Positions 33,872 to 41,683 of a stretch of 41,829 nucleotides of DNA are shown here, piece by piece; position 1 is the stretch's first letter; each line of letters opens with the position of its first letter. The translations under genes were made by a program, and so were the position numbers. Source of the DNA: Candidatus Anaerostipes avistercoris (GTDB lineage: Bacteria; Bacillota; Clostridia; Lachnospirales; Lachnospiraceae); contig DWWD01000021.1 of assembly GCA_019119895.1 (NCBI GenBank), positions 75,789 to 117,617 of the forward strand. The letters are read 5' to 3'. The notes beneath the pieces are model-generated. The model was not told where the DNA came from, searched no databases, and worked only from the letters and a program-made list of their open reading frames with translations.

Positions 33872-34316
33872 ACAGGAAGCAATCATTGAATTAATCCGGA
33901 AATATCCCATAGAAACCCAGGAAGAACTCCTTTCGAGACTCCATCAGATGGGATTTCAGACAACGCAGGCGACGATATCAAGGGATATCAGAGAACTGGA
34001 GCTTACGAAAGTTCCCACGGCAGACGGCAGACAGGCCTACAGTCTGCTGGGAAGACAGGACAAGGACAACCGGAAATACAGGCGCATTTTGTCAGAAGCC
34101 ATTGTTTCCATGGAACTTGCGGAAAATATGCTGGTGGTAAAAACCGTTTCCGGCATGGCCATGGCTTCCGCAGCTGTGCTGGACGCAATGGAAATCCAGG
34201 GAATGGTGGGAACCATTGCGGGAGACGACACGATCATGTGTGTCATGAAAGATAAAAACATCGGAAAAACCGCAATGGCAGAGATTGAAAAGATGATGAA
34301 GAATGCAGAAAGATAA
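33858..34316 (+). CDS. argR: Arginine repressor
   Basis: A 152-residue ArgR/AhrC protein. The N-terminal winged helix has ETQEELLSRLHQMGFQTTQATISRDIRELEL, with the SRDIREL recognition helix, and the C-terminal hexamerisation and arginine-binding domain ends in GTIAGDDTIMCV. It represses arginine synthesis and may also activate catabolism. The ATG at 33858 follows GGGGGAA; a TTG at 33846 is less likely. Synteny with recN and spoIVB matches B. subtilis ahrC. Confidence 0.95.
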   Translation: MKKNRQEAIIELIRKYPIETQEELLSRLHQMGFQTTQATISRDIRELELTKVPTADGRQAYSLLGRQDKDNRKYRRILSEAIVSMELAENMLVVKTVSGMAMASAAVLDAMEIQGMVGTIAGDDTIMCVMKDKNIGKTAMAEIEKMMKNAER

Positions 34317-34329
34317 ACGGTGACATAAT

Positions 34330-36012
34330 ATGCTACAGAACTTACATGTAAAAAATTTAGCGCTGATCGATGAAGTGGAGATCACATTTCATGAGCATTT
34401 AAACATCCTGACCGGAGAAACCGGAGCCGGAAAATCCATTCTGATCGGTTCCATCGAAAGTGCCCTGGGGAAGAAAGTCTCTAAAGATATGATTCGCCCG
34501 GGAGCGAAAGAAGCGGTCATCGAGCTTTTATTCTGGGTGGACGATCCGGATCTGATCCGGGAAATCGAGTCCTTTGACCTGACGGTAGAAGAAGGACAGG
34601 TTTTCATCAAGAGAGTCATCCATGAAAAACGAAGCATTAACAAAATCAATGACAGCACGGTCACCCTTCAGACCCTGCGGGAAGTATCCCACAGGCTGTT
34701 TGATCTTCACGGGCAGCAGGAACATCAGACACTGCTGAAAGAGAAAAATCATCTGACCATGCTGGACCATTTTCTGGGTGAGGAAGACAGAAAAGATCTG
34801 GAAGCCTGCAGAAGCACCTATCAGGAATATACGAAGATTTCACAGGAAATCGAAGAACTGGCGATGGATGACCAGAAGAGACTGCGGGAAATCGGATTTC
34901 TGGAGCATGAGATTAATGAAATCGAAGCGGCGGAGCTGGTTCCCGGAGAAGATGAAGAACTGGAACAGCAGTACCGGAAAATGCTCCACAGCAGAGAAAT
35001 CGCCGCGGCATGCGGCGCAGCCAGCCGTCTGACCGGGTACGAGGACGCCACAGCCATCGGAAATCAGCTGACGGAGAGCATCCGCCAGATTCAGGAAGTC
35101 AGCCGCCTGGATGAAAAGGTGGCTCAGTTCCATGAACAGCTGCTGCAGATTGAAGACCTGCTGGGAAGCCTTCATCAGGAAATGGCAGATTATATGGAAG
35201 ATATGGAATTTGACCCGCAGACATACGCTGAGACAGAAGAGAGATTAAATCTGATCAACAGCTTAAAAGATAAATATGGAAGAACCATAGAAGAGGTGTT
35301 ACAATACGCAGAAACTTCCGCAAAACGTCTGGAAATCCTGCAGAACGCCCAGGAACAGATTCAGGAATTAAAACAGCAGAAGGCAAAGATCGAAGAAAAA
35401 TATCAGAAATCAGCAGGCCGTCTTTCCAGGACCCGCAGAAAAATCGCGAAAATGCTGGAAAAAGACATCACTAAGGCATTGGAAGATTTGAATTTCCTGT
35501 CTGTTACCTTCAAAGTGGAAGTAACGGAAGAAGAAACCCTGTCTGCTGATGGAATCAACCGGATTCGTTTCATGATTTCAACCAATCCGGGACTCCCGCT
35601 GCGGCCGGTACAGGAAGTGGCATCCGGAGGAGAATTGTCCAGAATCATGCTGGCCATGAAATCCGTCCTGGCAGAAGTGGATAAAGTGGGAACCCTGGTA
35701 TTTGACGAGATCGACACCGGAATCAGCGGAGAGACCGCCAACCGTGTGGCGAAAAAAATGGCAGTGATTTCAAGAAAACACCAGGTCATTGCCATTACCC
35801 ATTTGCCGCAGATCGCAGCAATGGCAGACAGCCATTATTATATAGAAAAGAAGACAGATCAGAAAAGAACGACCACAGAAATCCGAAGACTCAGCGAAAA
35901 AGAATCACTGGAAGAAATTTCCAGGATGATCAGCGGAAATGAGCGCACGGAAACATCAATGAAAAATGCGGAAGAAATGAAATCTTTAGCAAATGACGCA
36001 AAATTATACTGA
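34330..36012 (+). CDS. recN: DNA repair protein RecN
   Basis: A 560-residue SMC-like ATPase acting early in double-strand-break repair. Walker A GETGAGKS is at residues 29-36, a long coiled coil fills about 150-380, and the signature ASGGELSRIMLA plus Walker B LVFDEIDTGISG lie in the C-terminal half. Full length. ATG at 34330, 13 bases after argR, with a weak binding site (GGTGACATA), suggesting coupling or low expression. A hairpin follows. Confidence 0.96.
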   Translation: MLQNLHVKNLALIDEVEITFHEHLNILTGETGAGKSILIGSIESALGKKVSKDMIRPGAKEAVIELLFWVDDPDLIREIESFDLTVEEGQVFIKRVIHEKRSINKINDSTVTLQTLREVSHRLFDLHGQQEHQTLLKEKNHLTMLDHFLGEEDRKDLEACRSTYQEYTKISQEIEELAMDDQKRLREIGFLEHEINEIEAAELVPGEDEELEQQYRKMLHSREIAAACGAASRLTGYEDATAIGNQLTESIRQIQEVSRLDEKVAQFHEQLLQIEDLLGSLHQEMADYMEDMEFDPQTYAETEERLNLINSLKDKYGRTIEEVLQYAETSAKRLEILQNAQEQIQELKQQKAKIEEKYQKSAGRLSRTRRKIAKMLEKDITKALEDLNFLSVTFKVEVTEEETLSADGINRIRFMISTNPGLPLRPVQEVASGGELSRIMLAMKSVLAEVDKVGTLVFDEIDTGISGETANRVAKKMAVISRKHQVIAITHLPQIAAMADSHYYIEKKTDQKRTTTEIRRLSEKESLEEISRMISGNERTETSMKNAEEMKSLANDAKLY

Positions 36013-36040
36013 TTTGATCTGAGATAATAGACGCATAATA
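36011..36040 (+). promoter_or_regulatory. Candidate sigma-G promoter of spoIVB
   Basis: CATAATA (36034-36040) matches the forespore sigma-G -10 pattern CATnnTA. The -35 at the 18-base spacing is GATTT, matching three of five positions, so it is weak. In B. subtilis spoIVB is made under sigma-F and sigma-G. The start would be near 36047, inside the left arm of the following hairpin. Confidence 0.4.
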
Positions 36041-36077
36041 AAAAGGATGTATCACAAAAGAAGGTACGTCCTTTTTT
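36040..36077 (+). terminator. Terminator between recN and spoIVB
   Basis: AAAAAGGATGTA (36040-36051) and TACGTCCTTTTT (36065-36076) pair over 12 bp with one G-U pair, around a 13-base loop, ending in a T run. The T run abuts AGGAGG of spoIVB. Confidence 0.85.
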
Positions 36078-36090
36078 AGGAGGTAAATTT

Positions 36091-37308
36091 ATGAGGAAAA
36101 TCTATTATCGAAGGATTTTGTTTGTGCTTCTGCTGCTGAATCTTCTGGCCTTCGCCTCGCTGTATGTAAAATACTGCAGAGACCGGCTGCCGTCTTCCAT
36201 TCATATCGAACAGGGCGAAGAGACATGTTTCCAATATGATGTGCCGGTTACCGCGACAATCAATGATCAGACCATAAAGCTGGATCAGCCTTTCGTATTC
36301 AAAGAAGACACCACCGGGCAGTATGAAATGAACGCCAGCCTGTTCGGCAGGATTCCATTAAAAACCATAAAAGTAAGCGTCGTCAAAAGTCAGGAAGTCG
36401 TTCCCAGCGGCAAAGTCGTCGGTATCTATGTGGAAACCGACGGACTCCTGGTACTGGATACCGATACTTTTACCGGGATCGATGGGGCAAACCACGCGCC
36501 CAGCAGCCAGAAACTATATCAGGGTGATTATATTTTGACCGTTAACGGAAAATCCATACCTTCTAAGGCAGATTTCATGAAAACGATCAACGAAAGCAAC
36601 GGAGAGGAAGTGACGCTGAAAGTAAAACGAAATCATAAAGAAATTTCCATTAAAGTCAAACCTGTCATGTCGTCCACAGATCATCAATATAAGATCGGAG
36701 CATGGGTCAGAGACAACACACAGGGAATCGGCACTCTGACCTACACCAGCGGCGAAGACTTCGGGGGACTTGGCCACGGCATCTGTGATATGGATACAGG
36801 AGACTTAATGGAAATCAAAGGCGGGTATCTCATCAGTGCCAATGTGGATACCATCGCAAAGGGAAAATCAGGTTCACCGGGGGAAATTGTTGGCAGTATC
36901 TATTATAAGGAAGAAAATTTAATAGGATCCATTGATAAGAACACAGAAGTCGGCATATACGGAAGCTGTAATCCATCCAGTCAGAAAAAATATAAAATCG
37001 GCTACCGGCAGGACATCAAAGAAGGGAAAGCATACATTATTTCAGACATCAGCGGAGAGTCAAAGCAGTATGAAATCAAAATCCGAAAAGTCAGCCAGGA
37101 CAGTACCAACACAACGAAAGGAATGGAAATCGAGATTACGGATAAAGAACTTCTGAAGTTAACCAATGGCATCGTCCAGGGCATGTCGGGAACGCCCATC
37201 GTTCAAAACGGAAGATTCATAGGCGCCATCACCCATGTCTTTGTCAGTGACCCTTCCAGGGGTTATGGAATTCTGGCAGAAACGATGCTTTATGAAATGG
37301 AAAAATAA
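36091..37308 (+). CDS. spoIVB: SpoIVB serine peptidase
   Basis: A 405-residue forespore protease that triggers pro-sigma-K processing by cleaving SpoIVFA. After a membrane anchor (about 9-27) comes a PDZ domain (residues about 110-195) and an S55 peptidase domain. The triad is visible as His229 in GLGHGICD, Asp351 and Ser366 in GMSGTPIVQNG; the Asp-Ser distance of 15 agrees with the B. subtilis enzyme. ATG at 36091 follows TAGGAGGT. In most spore formers spo0A is next; here it is not. Confidence 0.95.
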   Translation: MRKIYYRRILFVLLLLNLLAFASLYVKYCRDRLPSSIHIEQGEETCFQYDVPVTATINDQTIKLDQPFVFKEDTTGQYEMNASLFGRIPLKTIKVSVVKSQEVVPSGKVVGIYVETDGLLVLDTDTFTGIDGANHAPSSQKLYQGDYILTVNGKSIPSKADFMKTINESNGEEVTLKVKRNHKEISIKVKPVMSSTDHQYKIGAWVRDNTQGIGTLTYTSGEDFGGLGHGICDMDTGDLMEIKGGYLISANVDTIAKGKSGSPGEIVGSIYYKEENLIGSIDKNTEVGIYGSCNPSSQKKYKIGYRQDIKEGKAYIISDISGESKQYEIKIRKVSQDSTNTTKGMEIEITDKELLKLTNGIVQGMSGTPIVQNGRFIGAITHVFVSDPSRGYGILAETMLYEMEK

Positions 37309-37310
37309 AG

Positions 37311-37363
37311 AGAACAATCTACCTGCAAATAAGAAATATTCACAGGTAGATTGTTCTTTTTTT
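37311..37363 (+). terminator. Terminator after spoIVB
   Basis: A perfect 15-bp stem (AGAACAATCTACCTG with its complement at 37343-37357), 17-base A-rich loop, followed by a run of seven T. Confidence 0.93.
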
Positions 37364-37631
37364 CATACTTTTTCTGATGATATAAGAATAGTCCGAAAGT
37401 ATTACACTTTGCGTCTGACAAAAAACTGTAAAATGTAATACATTCTGCTAAACATTATAAACAAATCAGGCGATTTGTCAACGTATTTTACAATTTTGTT
37501 ACAAAAAAATTTTTAAAAAATTTAAGAAATGCGGTTGATTTTTTTATTTTTTCTTTTGATTTGCAGTCAGAATTCTAGTCAGAAGAATCGCTTGAAACCG
37601 TGTATATCAGCAGAGAAAAAGGAGGTAAACA
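37364..37631. other. AT-rich region upstream of the integrase gene
   Basis: No gene is seen. The region contains two TGTAATAC-type dyads (37396-37410, AAAGT-N5-ACTTT; and 37433-37443, ATGTA-A-TACAT), a loose promoter (CTGACA, 18 bases, TACATT at 37416-37444), a very AT-rich run (37480-37560) and two direct copies of AGTCAGAA (37565-37572, 37577-37584) 40-60 bases before the integrase start. These are possible arm or regulatory sites of the recombinase. Confidence 0.5.
37398..37408 (-). repeat. 11-bp inverted repeat, left copy, flanking the integrase gene
   Basis: AGTATTACACT here is the exact reverse complement of AGTGTAATACT at 38842-38852, beyond the other end of the integrase gene. The two could be recombination sites in inverted orientation, or chance matches in AT-rich DNA. 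Confidence 0.4.
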
Positions 37632-38801
37632 ATGGCAAGACGAGGAGAAAACATTTACAAGAGAAAAGACGGAAGATGGGAAGCGAGAATTATTTTCGAT
37701 TACACCCCGGAAGGAAAAGCATGCTACCGCTATCTCTATGGGAAGACCTATCAGGAAGCCAGGAATAAGAAAAACAGGATGCTTGCAGAGCTTCAGAATT
37801 CTTCTATGACCCGGACATTTCAGAGGAATTATCTGAAAATCACACTGGATCAGGTCATGGAGGAATGGCTGGAATCCCACAGAGACTCTTTGAAAGAGTC
37901 AACCTACACGACCTATGTATCGCTGTATGAACGGCATTTGAAACCTGATCTTGGAAACTGCCGGATGACGGCACTGACAACAGAGAAAATCGACGCGTAC
38001 CTGAAAGAAAAACTGAAATCCGGCCGTTTGGATCACAGGGGAGGATTATCACCGAAAACGGTAGCTGATATTCGTTCCGTTCTTCTGATGGGACTGAAGT
38101 TCGCACGAAGTAAAAAATATCCTTGTGCTGACAGTGGAGAGATTTTCTATCCATCCATGCATTCACAGGAGATTCAGGTGTTGTCTAAGCTGGAACAGCA
38201 AAAATTGGAAGAAGCCGTGTTTGCTGCTAATAATTCTATATCAGCCGGAATTCTTCTGGCACTTTACAGCGGACTTAGAATCGGTGAAATCTGCGCTCTG
38301 CAGTGGAAAGACATCCGTTTCGAAGAAAAGAATCTGCAGATATCAAAAACAATTATCCGAATTCGTAATCTGGATTCCGATTCAAAACAGAAGACAAAAG
38401 TGATCATAGATCGCCCAAAAACGGATACTTCCATACGTACAATTCCGCTGCCAGAATTTTTGATTGAATATTTAGAAGACTTCTGGAAAGAAGATGACAC
38501 ATATCTTCTGACCGGAACAAAATATTTCATGGAGCCGCGGATTTATTTGAGAAAGTACAAAGAGATTTTAACGGAGGCAGGGCTGGGAGATTATACTTTT
38601 CACTGTCTCAGGCATACTTTTGCTACCAGATGTGTGGAAAACGGTTTTGATGTAAAAGCGCTCAGTGAGATTCTGGGTCATGCAAATGTCAGTACCACGC
38701 TTCAAAGATATGTTCATCCTTCCATGGATTCCAAACGGGAACAGATAGAACGACTGGCATCTGCTTCTATTTGCCGTCAAAATAAGCCGTCAAACGATTA
38801 A
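37632..38801 (+). CDS. Tyrosine site-specific recombinase/integrase
   Basis: A 389-residue integrase. The N-terminal arm-binding domain (GENIYKRKDGRWEARIIFDYTPEGKA) resembles those of conjugative-element integrases, then a core-binding SAM-like domain (LDQVMEEWLESHRDSLKESTYTTYVSLYERHL), and the catalytic domain with Arg216 (SGLRIGE), His324 and Arg327 (HCLRHTF), His350 (LGHANVS) and Tyr360. All catalytic residues are present. ATG at 37632 follows AAGGAGG. No excisionase, relaxase or phage genes are visible near it, so it may be a solitary recombinase acting on the neighbouring polysaccharide locus, or the edge of an element continuing beyond the window. Confidence 0.92.
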   Translation: MARRGENIYKRKDGRWEARIIFDYTPEGKACYRYLYGKTYQEARNKKNRMLAELQNSSMTRTFQRNYLKITLDQVMEEWLESHRDSLKESTYTTYVSLYERHLKPDLGNCRMTALTTEKIDAYLKEKLKSGRLDHRGGLSPKTVADIRSVLLMGLKFARSKKYPCADSGEIFYPSMHSQEIQVLSKLEQQKLEEAVFAANNSISAGILLALYSGLRIGEICALQWKDIRFEEKNLQISKTIIRIRNLDSDSKQKTKVIIDRPKTDTSIRTIPLPEFLIEYLEDFWKEDDTYLLTGTKYFMEPRIYLRKYKEILTEAGLGDYTFHCLRHTFATRCVENGFDVKALSEILGHANVSTTLQRYVHPSMDSKREQIERLASASICRQNKPSND

Positions 38802-38841
38802 AAAACTATATTTACAGGGGAGTGTTCTTATGAAATCTAAT

Positions 38842-38852
38842 AGTGTAATACT
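38842..38852 (+). repeat. 11-bp inverted repeat, right copy
   Basis: AGTGTAATACT, reverse complement of 37398-37408. It lies 41 bases after the integrase stop and just before the hairpin at 38858-38898. Confidence 0.4.
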
Positions 38853-38857
38853 CTAAG

Positions 38858-38898
38858 AATATCCCTATCCTTTTATTGTATAAAAAGAATAGGGTATT
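38858..38898 (+). other. Hairpin between the integrase and polysaccharide genes
   Basis: AATA-T-CCCTAT pairs with ATAGGGTATT over 10 bp with one bulge, and the interior CTTTTAT/ATAAAAAG extends the stem. There is no T run on the plus strand, so it is either a weak terminator or a leader element of the polysaccharide operon. No convincing promoter for that operon was found. Confidence 0.45.
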
Positions 38899-38953
38899 TG
38901 ATAAGAGAAATTTGTAAAAAAATGGGGAGTGTAAAGAAAAGGGTGAAAAAGAA

Positions 38954-40378
38954 GTGGAAATGAACCGTTCACAGATGCAAAATTTGATTCTATATATGTG
39001 GGATGTTGCAGGAATAACCATAGGATATTTCCTGATGACCTACATACGATTCTATTCTAATGGGTACATGTACTGGATCAGTGACAGCAGAGTTTATTAT
39101 CGTTGGATTTTTGCAGTATTTATGTTGACCCTAGTTTATCTGATATTTTATCCGAATAAAGATTTCTTTAAGCGCAAATTTAAGAATGAATTAGTATGTA
39201 ATCTAAAAACTAATGGTATGGCAGGAGTATTAATGGCAACAGCTGCTTATTTGATACAGGATGCAGATGAGTATTCCAGATTTGTTTATTTGGGAACGAT
39301 TGTTTTTAATTTATGCTGGATGCAGATTGTACATTGTATTTATAGAAAATATGTGCTGGATAACCGTGAGCGTGTAAGAACAACACGAAAGATTTTAATT
39401 ATTTGTACAAAAGATAAAGCAGAAGAAATTGTATCCAACATTATAAAAGAAAAAATATATGATTTGTGGGTGGAGGGGATTATTGTAATAGACGCGGACA
39501 TGACTGGACAAAAAATTTGCAATATTCCTGTAGTTGCTAATTATCGCTCCATGTATTTGTATGCGACCAGATCTGTAGTAGATGAAATATTTATACAGAC
39601 ATCTTGTTTTGAAAAATATAAGATGCAGGAAGTTATTACAAAATTTGAAGAAATGGGCGTGAAGGTAAATTTGAGTATTGATTTGCTGAATCTTAATGTA
39701 CAGGCTTCAAAACAATTAGGAAAGATTGGTGCCTATTATACAGTGGCTTTTACAGGAAAAGAGGCTTCTCTTCGAATGCTGTTTGGGAAAAGGCTTTTGG
39801 ATATTATTGGTGGTCTGGTTGGAGTTTTTATGACAGGCATTATAACTATTATTTTAGGGCCGCTTATAAAATTAGAATCACCTGGTCCAATTTTCTTTTC
39901 TCAAAAGCGGGTAGGAAAAAATGGGAGAATTTTTAAAATTTATAAATTCCGCTCTATGTATGCAGATGCAGAAGAGAGGAAAAAAGAACTAATGGCTCAA
40001 AATGAAATGAATGGTCTGATGTTCAAGATGAAAGATGATCCACGGATTACTAAAATCGGGAAATTTATCCGAAAAACAAGTCTGGATGAGTTTCCGCAAT
40101 TCTGGAACGTTTTAAAAGGTGACATGAGTCTGGTTGGGACAAGACCGCCAACAGTGGATGAGTTCGAACAATATGATCTGCATCATAAGAAGAGACTGGG
40201 CATGACACCAGGACTTACCGGAGTATGGCAGGTCAGCGGCCGCAGTGATATTACTGATTTTGAAGAAATTGTTAATATGGATGTTGAATACATAGAAAAC
40301 TGGAGTTTGAAACGAGATATTGGGATTTTGTTTAAAACCGTTCAGGTTGTATTAAGCAGCGAAAGCGGTGCGAGATAG
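38954..40378 (+). CDS. Polyprenyl-phosphate sugar-1-phosphate transferase (exopolysaccharide initiation)
   Basis: A 474-residue enzyme of the WbaP/WcaJ type. About four or five membrane helices cover residues 10-135, a CoA-binding-like/Rossmann region follows, and the C-terminal 200 residues are the bacterial sugar transferase domain (KRLLDIIGGLVGVF, SPGPIFFSQKRVGKNGR, KFRSMYADAE, RKTSLDEFPQFWNVLKGDMSLVGTRPP, GLTGVWQVSGRS). It transfers a sugar-1-phosphate from a UDP-sugar to undecaprenyl phosphate, the first step of exopolysaccharide or capsule repeat synthesis. The start is GTG 38954 with GGGTG eight bases upstream; ATG 38960 is possible. Codon use is more AT-rich than in the preceding genes. 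Confidence 0.92.
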   Translation: MEMNRSQMQNLILYMWDVAGITIGYFLMTYIRFYSNGYMYWISDSRVYYRWIFAVFMLTLVYLIFYPNKDFFKRKFKNELVCNLKTNGMAGVLMATAAYLIQDADEYSRFVYLGTIVFNLCWMQIVHCIYRKYVLDNRERVRTTRKILIICTKDKAEEIVSNIIKEKIYDLWVEGIIVIDADMTGQKICNIPVVANYRSMYLYATRSVVDEIFIQTSCFEKYKMQEVITKFEEMGVKVNLSIDLLNLNVQASKQLGKIGAYYTVAFTGKEASLRMLFGKRLLDIIGGLVGVFMTGIITIILGPLIKLESPGPIFFSQKRVGKNGRIFKIYKFRSMYADAEERKKELMAQNEMNGLMFKMKDDPRITKIGKFIRKTSLDEFPQFWNVLKGDMSLVGTRPPTVDEFEQYDLHHKKRLGMTPGLTGVWQVSGRSDITDFEEIVNMDVEYIENWSLKRDIGILFKTVQVVLSSESGAR

Positions 40379-40408
40379 AAAAAAGAAAATAATTGTGGGG
40401 AAAGAACG

Positions 40409-41653
40409 ATGCATAAGGACATGCAAAATGTGTTTCTGGTAGGAGCTAAATCATTGGGCGCCTATGGAGGATATGAAACATTTGTTAATAAACTAACGGA
40501 ATATCATCAAAACGATAAGCGAATTAAATATCATGTAGCGTGTAAAGCAAACGGCGATGGGTGTATGGATGAAACAAAGCTTGAGGGAGTAACGAATATT
40601 ATAAAAAAGAATGGCGAAACCAAAGAATTTACTTACCATAATGCTCGTTGTTTTAAAATCGGGATTCCAGAGAAATTGGGACCTGCTCAGGCAATTTATT
40701 ATGATATTAAGGCTCTTTCAGAATGCTGTAAATATATTGCAAATAATCATATTAAACATCCGATTGTTTATATTATGGCGTGTCGAATAGGTCCGTTTAT
40801 GAAGTATTTTTATAAGAAGATACATCGATATGGAGGAAAGGTGTATTTGAATCCAGATGGACATGAATGGATGAGAGCAAAATGGAGTGTTCCAGTCAGA
40901 AGATATTGGAAACTATCTGAACAAATGATGGTGAAATGGTCTGATTTAGTGATTTGCGATTCTGTGAATATTGAAAAGTATATTCACGCATGTTATGACG
41001 GAGAAGGAATTAAAGGGAAGAATCCTAAAACTACTTTTATTGCCTACGGAGCAGAAACCAGAAAAAGTAAATTATCAGATGATGATGAAAAATTAATTCA
41101 ATGGTATAAAAGCAAGGGCTTAAAACCGAATGAGTATTATTTAGTAGTAGGTAGATTTGTTCCAGAAAATAATTATGAGATTATGATAAAAGAATTTATG
41201 AGGAGTCATAGCAAGAAAAATTTTGCGATTATTACGAATGTAAATGATAAATTTTTAACTGAACTGGAGCAAAAACTTCATTTTAAAAAAGATAAAAGAA
41301 TTAAATTTGTTGGCACGGTTTATGATCAGGAGCTTCTAATGAAGATTCGAGAAAATGCATATGGGTATTTTCATGGACATGAAGTTGGAGGTACAAATCC
41401 ATCTTTATTAGAAGCTTTGGGAAGTACAAATCTAAATCTATTATTAGATGTTGGATTCAATTGGGAAGTAGCAGAAAATGCTGCATTTTATTGGAAGAAA
41501 AATCCAGGGGATCTTTCTAAGTTGATTGATAAATCAGATGAATTAGATCAACAGGAAATTGAAAAAATGGAGAAAAAGGCAAAGCAAAGAATTAAAAAAG
41601 CATATAGTTGGGAATTTATCTGTAACCGATATGCTGAGGAATTTATGAAATAA
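40409..41653 (+). CDS. DUF1972 / GT4-type glycosyltransferase
   Basis: A 414-residue glycosyltransferase beginning NVFLVGAKSLGAYGGYETFVNKLTEYHQ, the pattern of DUF1972 proteins such as streptococcal rhamnosyltransferases (WchF/Cps2T-type). The C-terminal half has YYLVVGRFVPENNYEIMIKEF and VGGTNPSLLEALGS, typical of the GT4 donor-binding fold. It probably adds the second sugar of the repeat unit on the lipid carrier. The sugar is not certain. ATG at 40409 follows GGGGAAAG, 30 bases after the transferase gene. Confidence 0.88.
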   Translation: MHKDMQNVFLVGAKSLGAYGGYETFVNKLTEYHQNDKRIKYHVACKANGDGCMDETKLEGVTNIIKKNGETKEFTYHNARCFKIGIPEKLGPAQAIYYDIKALSECCKYIANNHIKHPIVYIMACRIGPFMKYFYKKIHRYGGKVYLNPDGHEWMRAKWSVPVRRYWKLSEQMMVKWSDLVICDSVNIEKYIHACYDGEGIKGKNPKTTFIAYGAETRKSKLSDDDEKLIQWYKSKGLKPNEYYLVVGRFVPENNYEIMIKEFMRSHSKKNFAIITNVNDKFLTELEQKLHFKKDKRIKFVGTVYDQELLMKIRENAYGYFHGHEVGGTNPSLLEALGSTNLNLLLDVGFNWEVAENAAFYWKKNPGDLSKLIDKSDELDQQEIEKMEKKAKQRIKKAYSWEFICNRYAEEFMK

Positions 41654-41683
41654 AATATTTAAATATCATGAGGTGAAAATATA

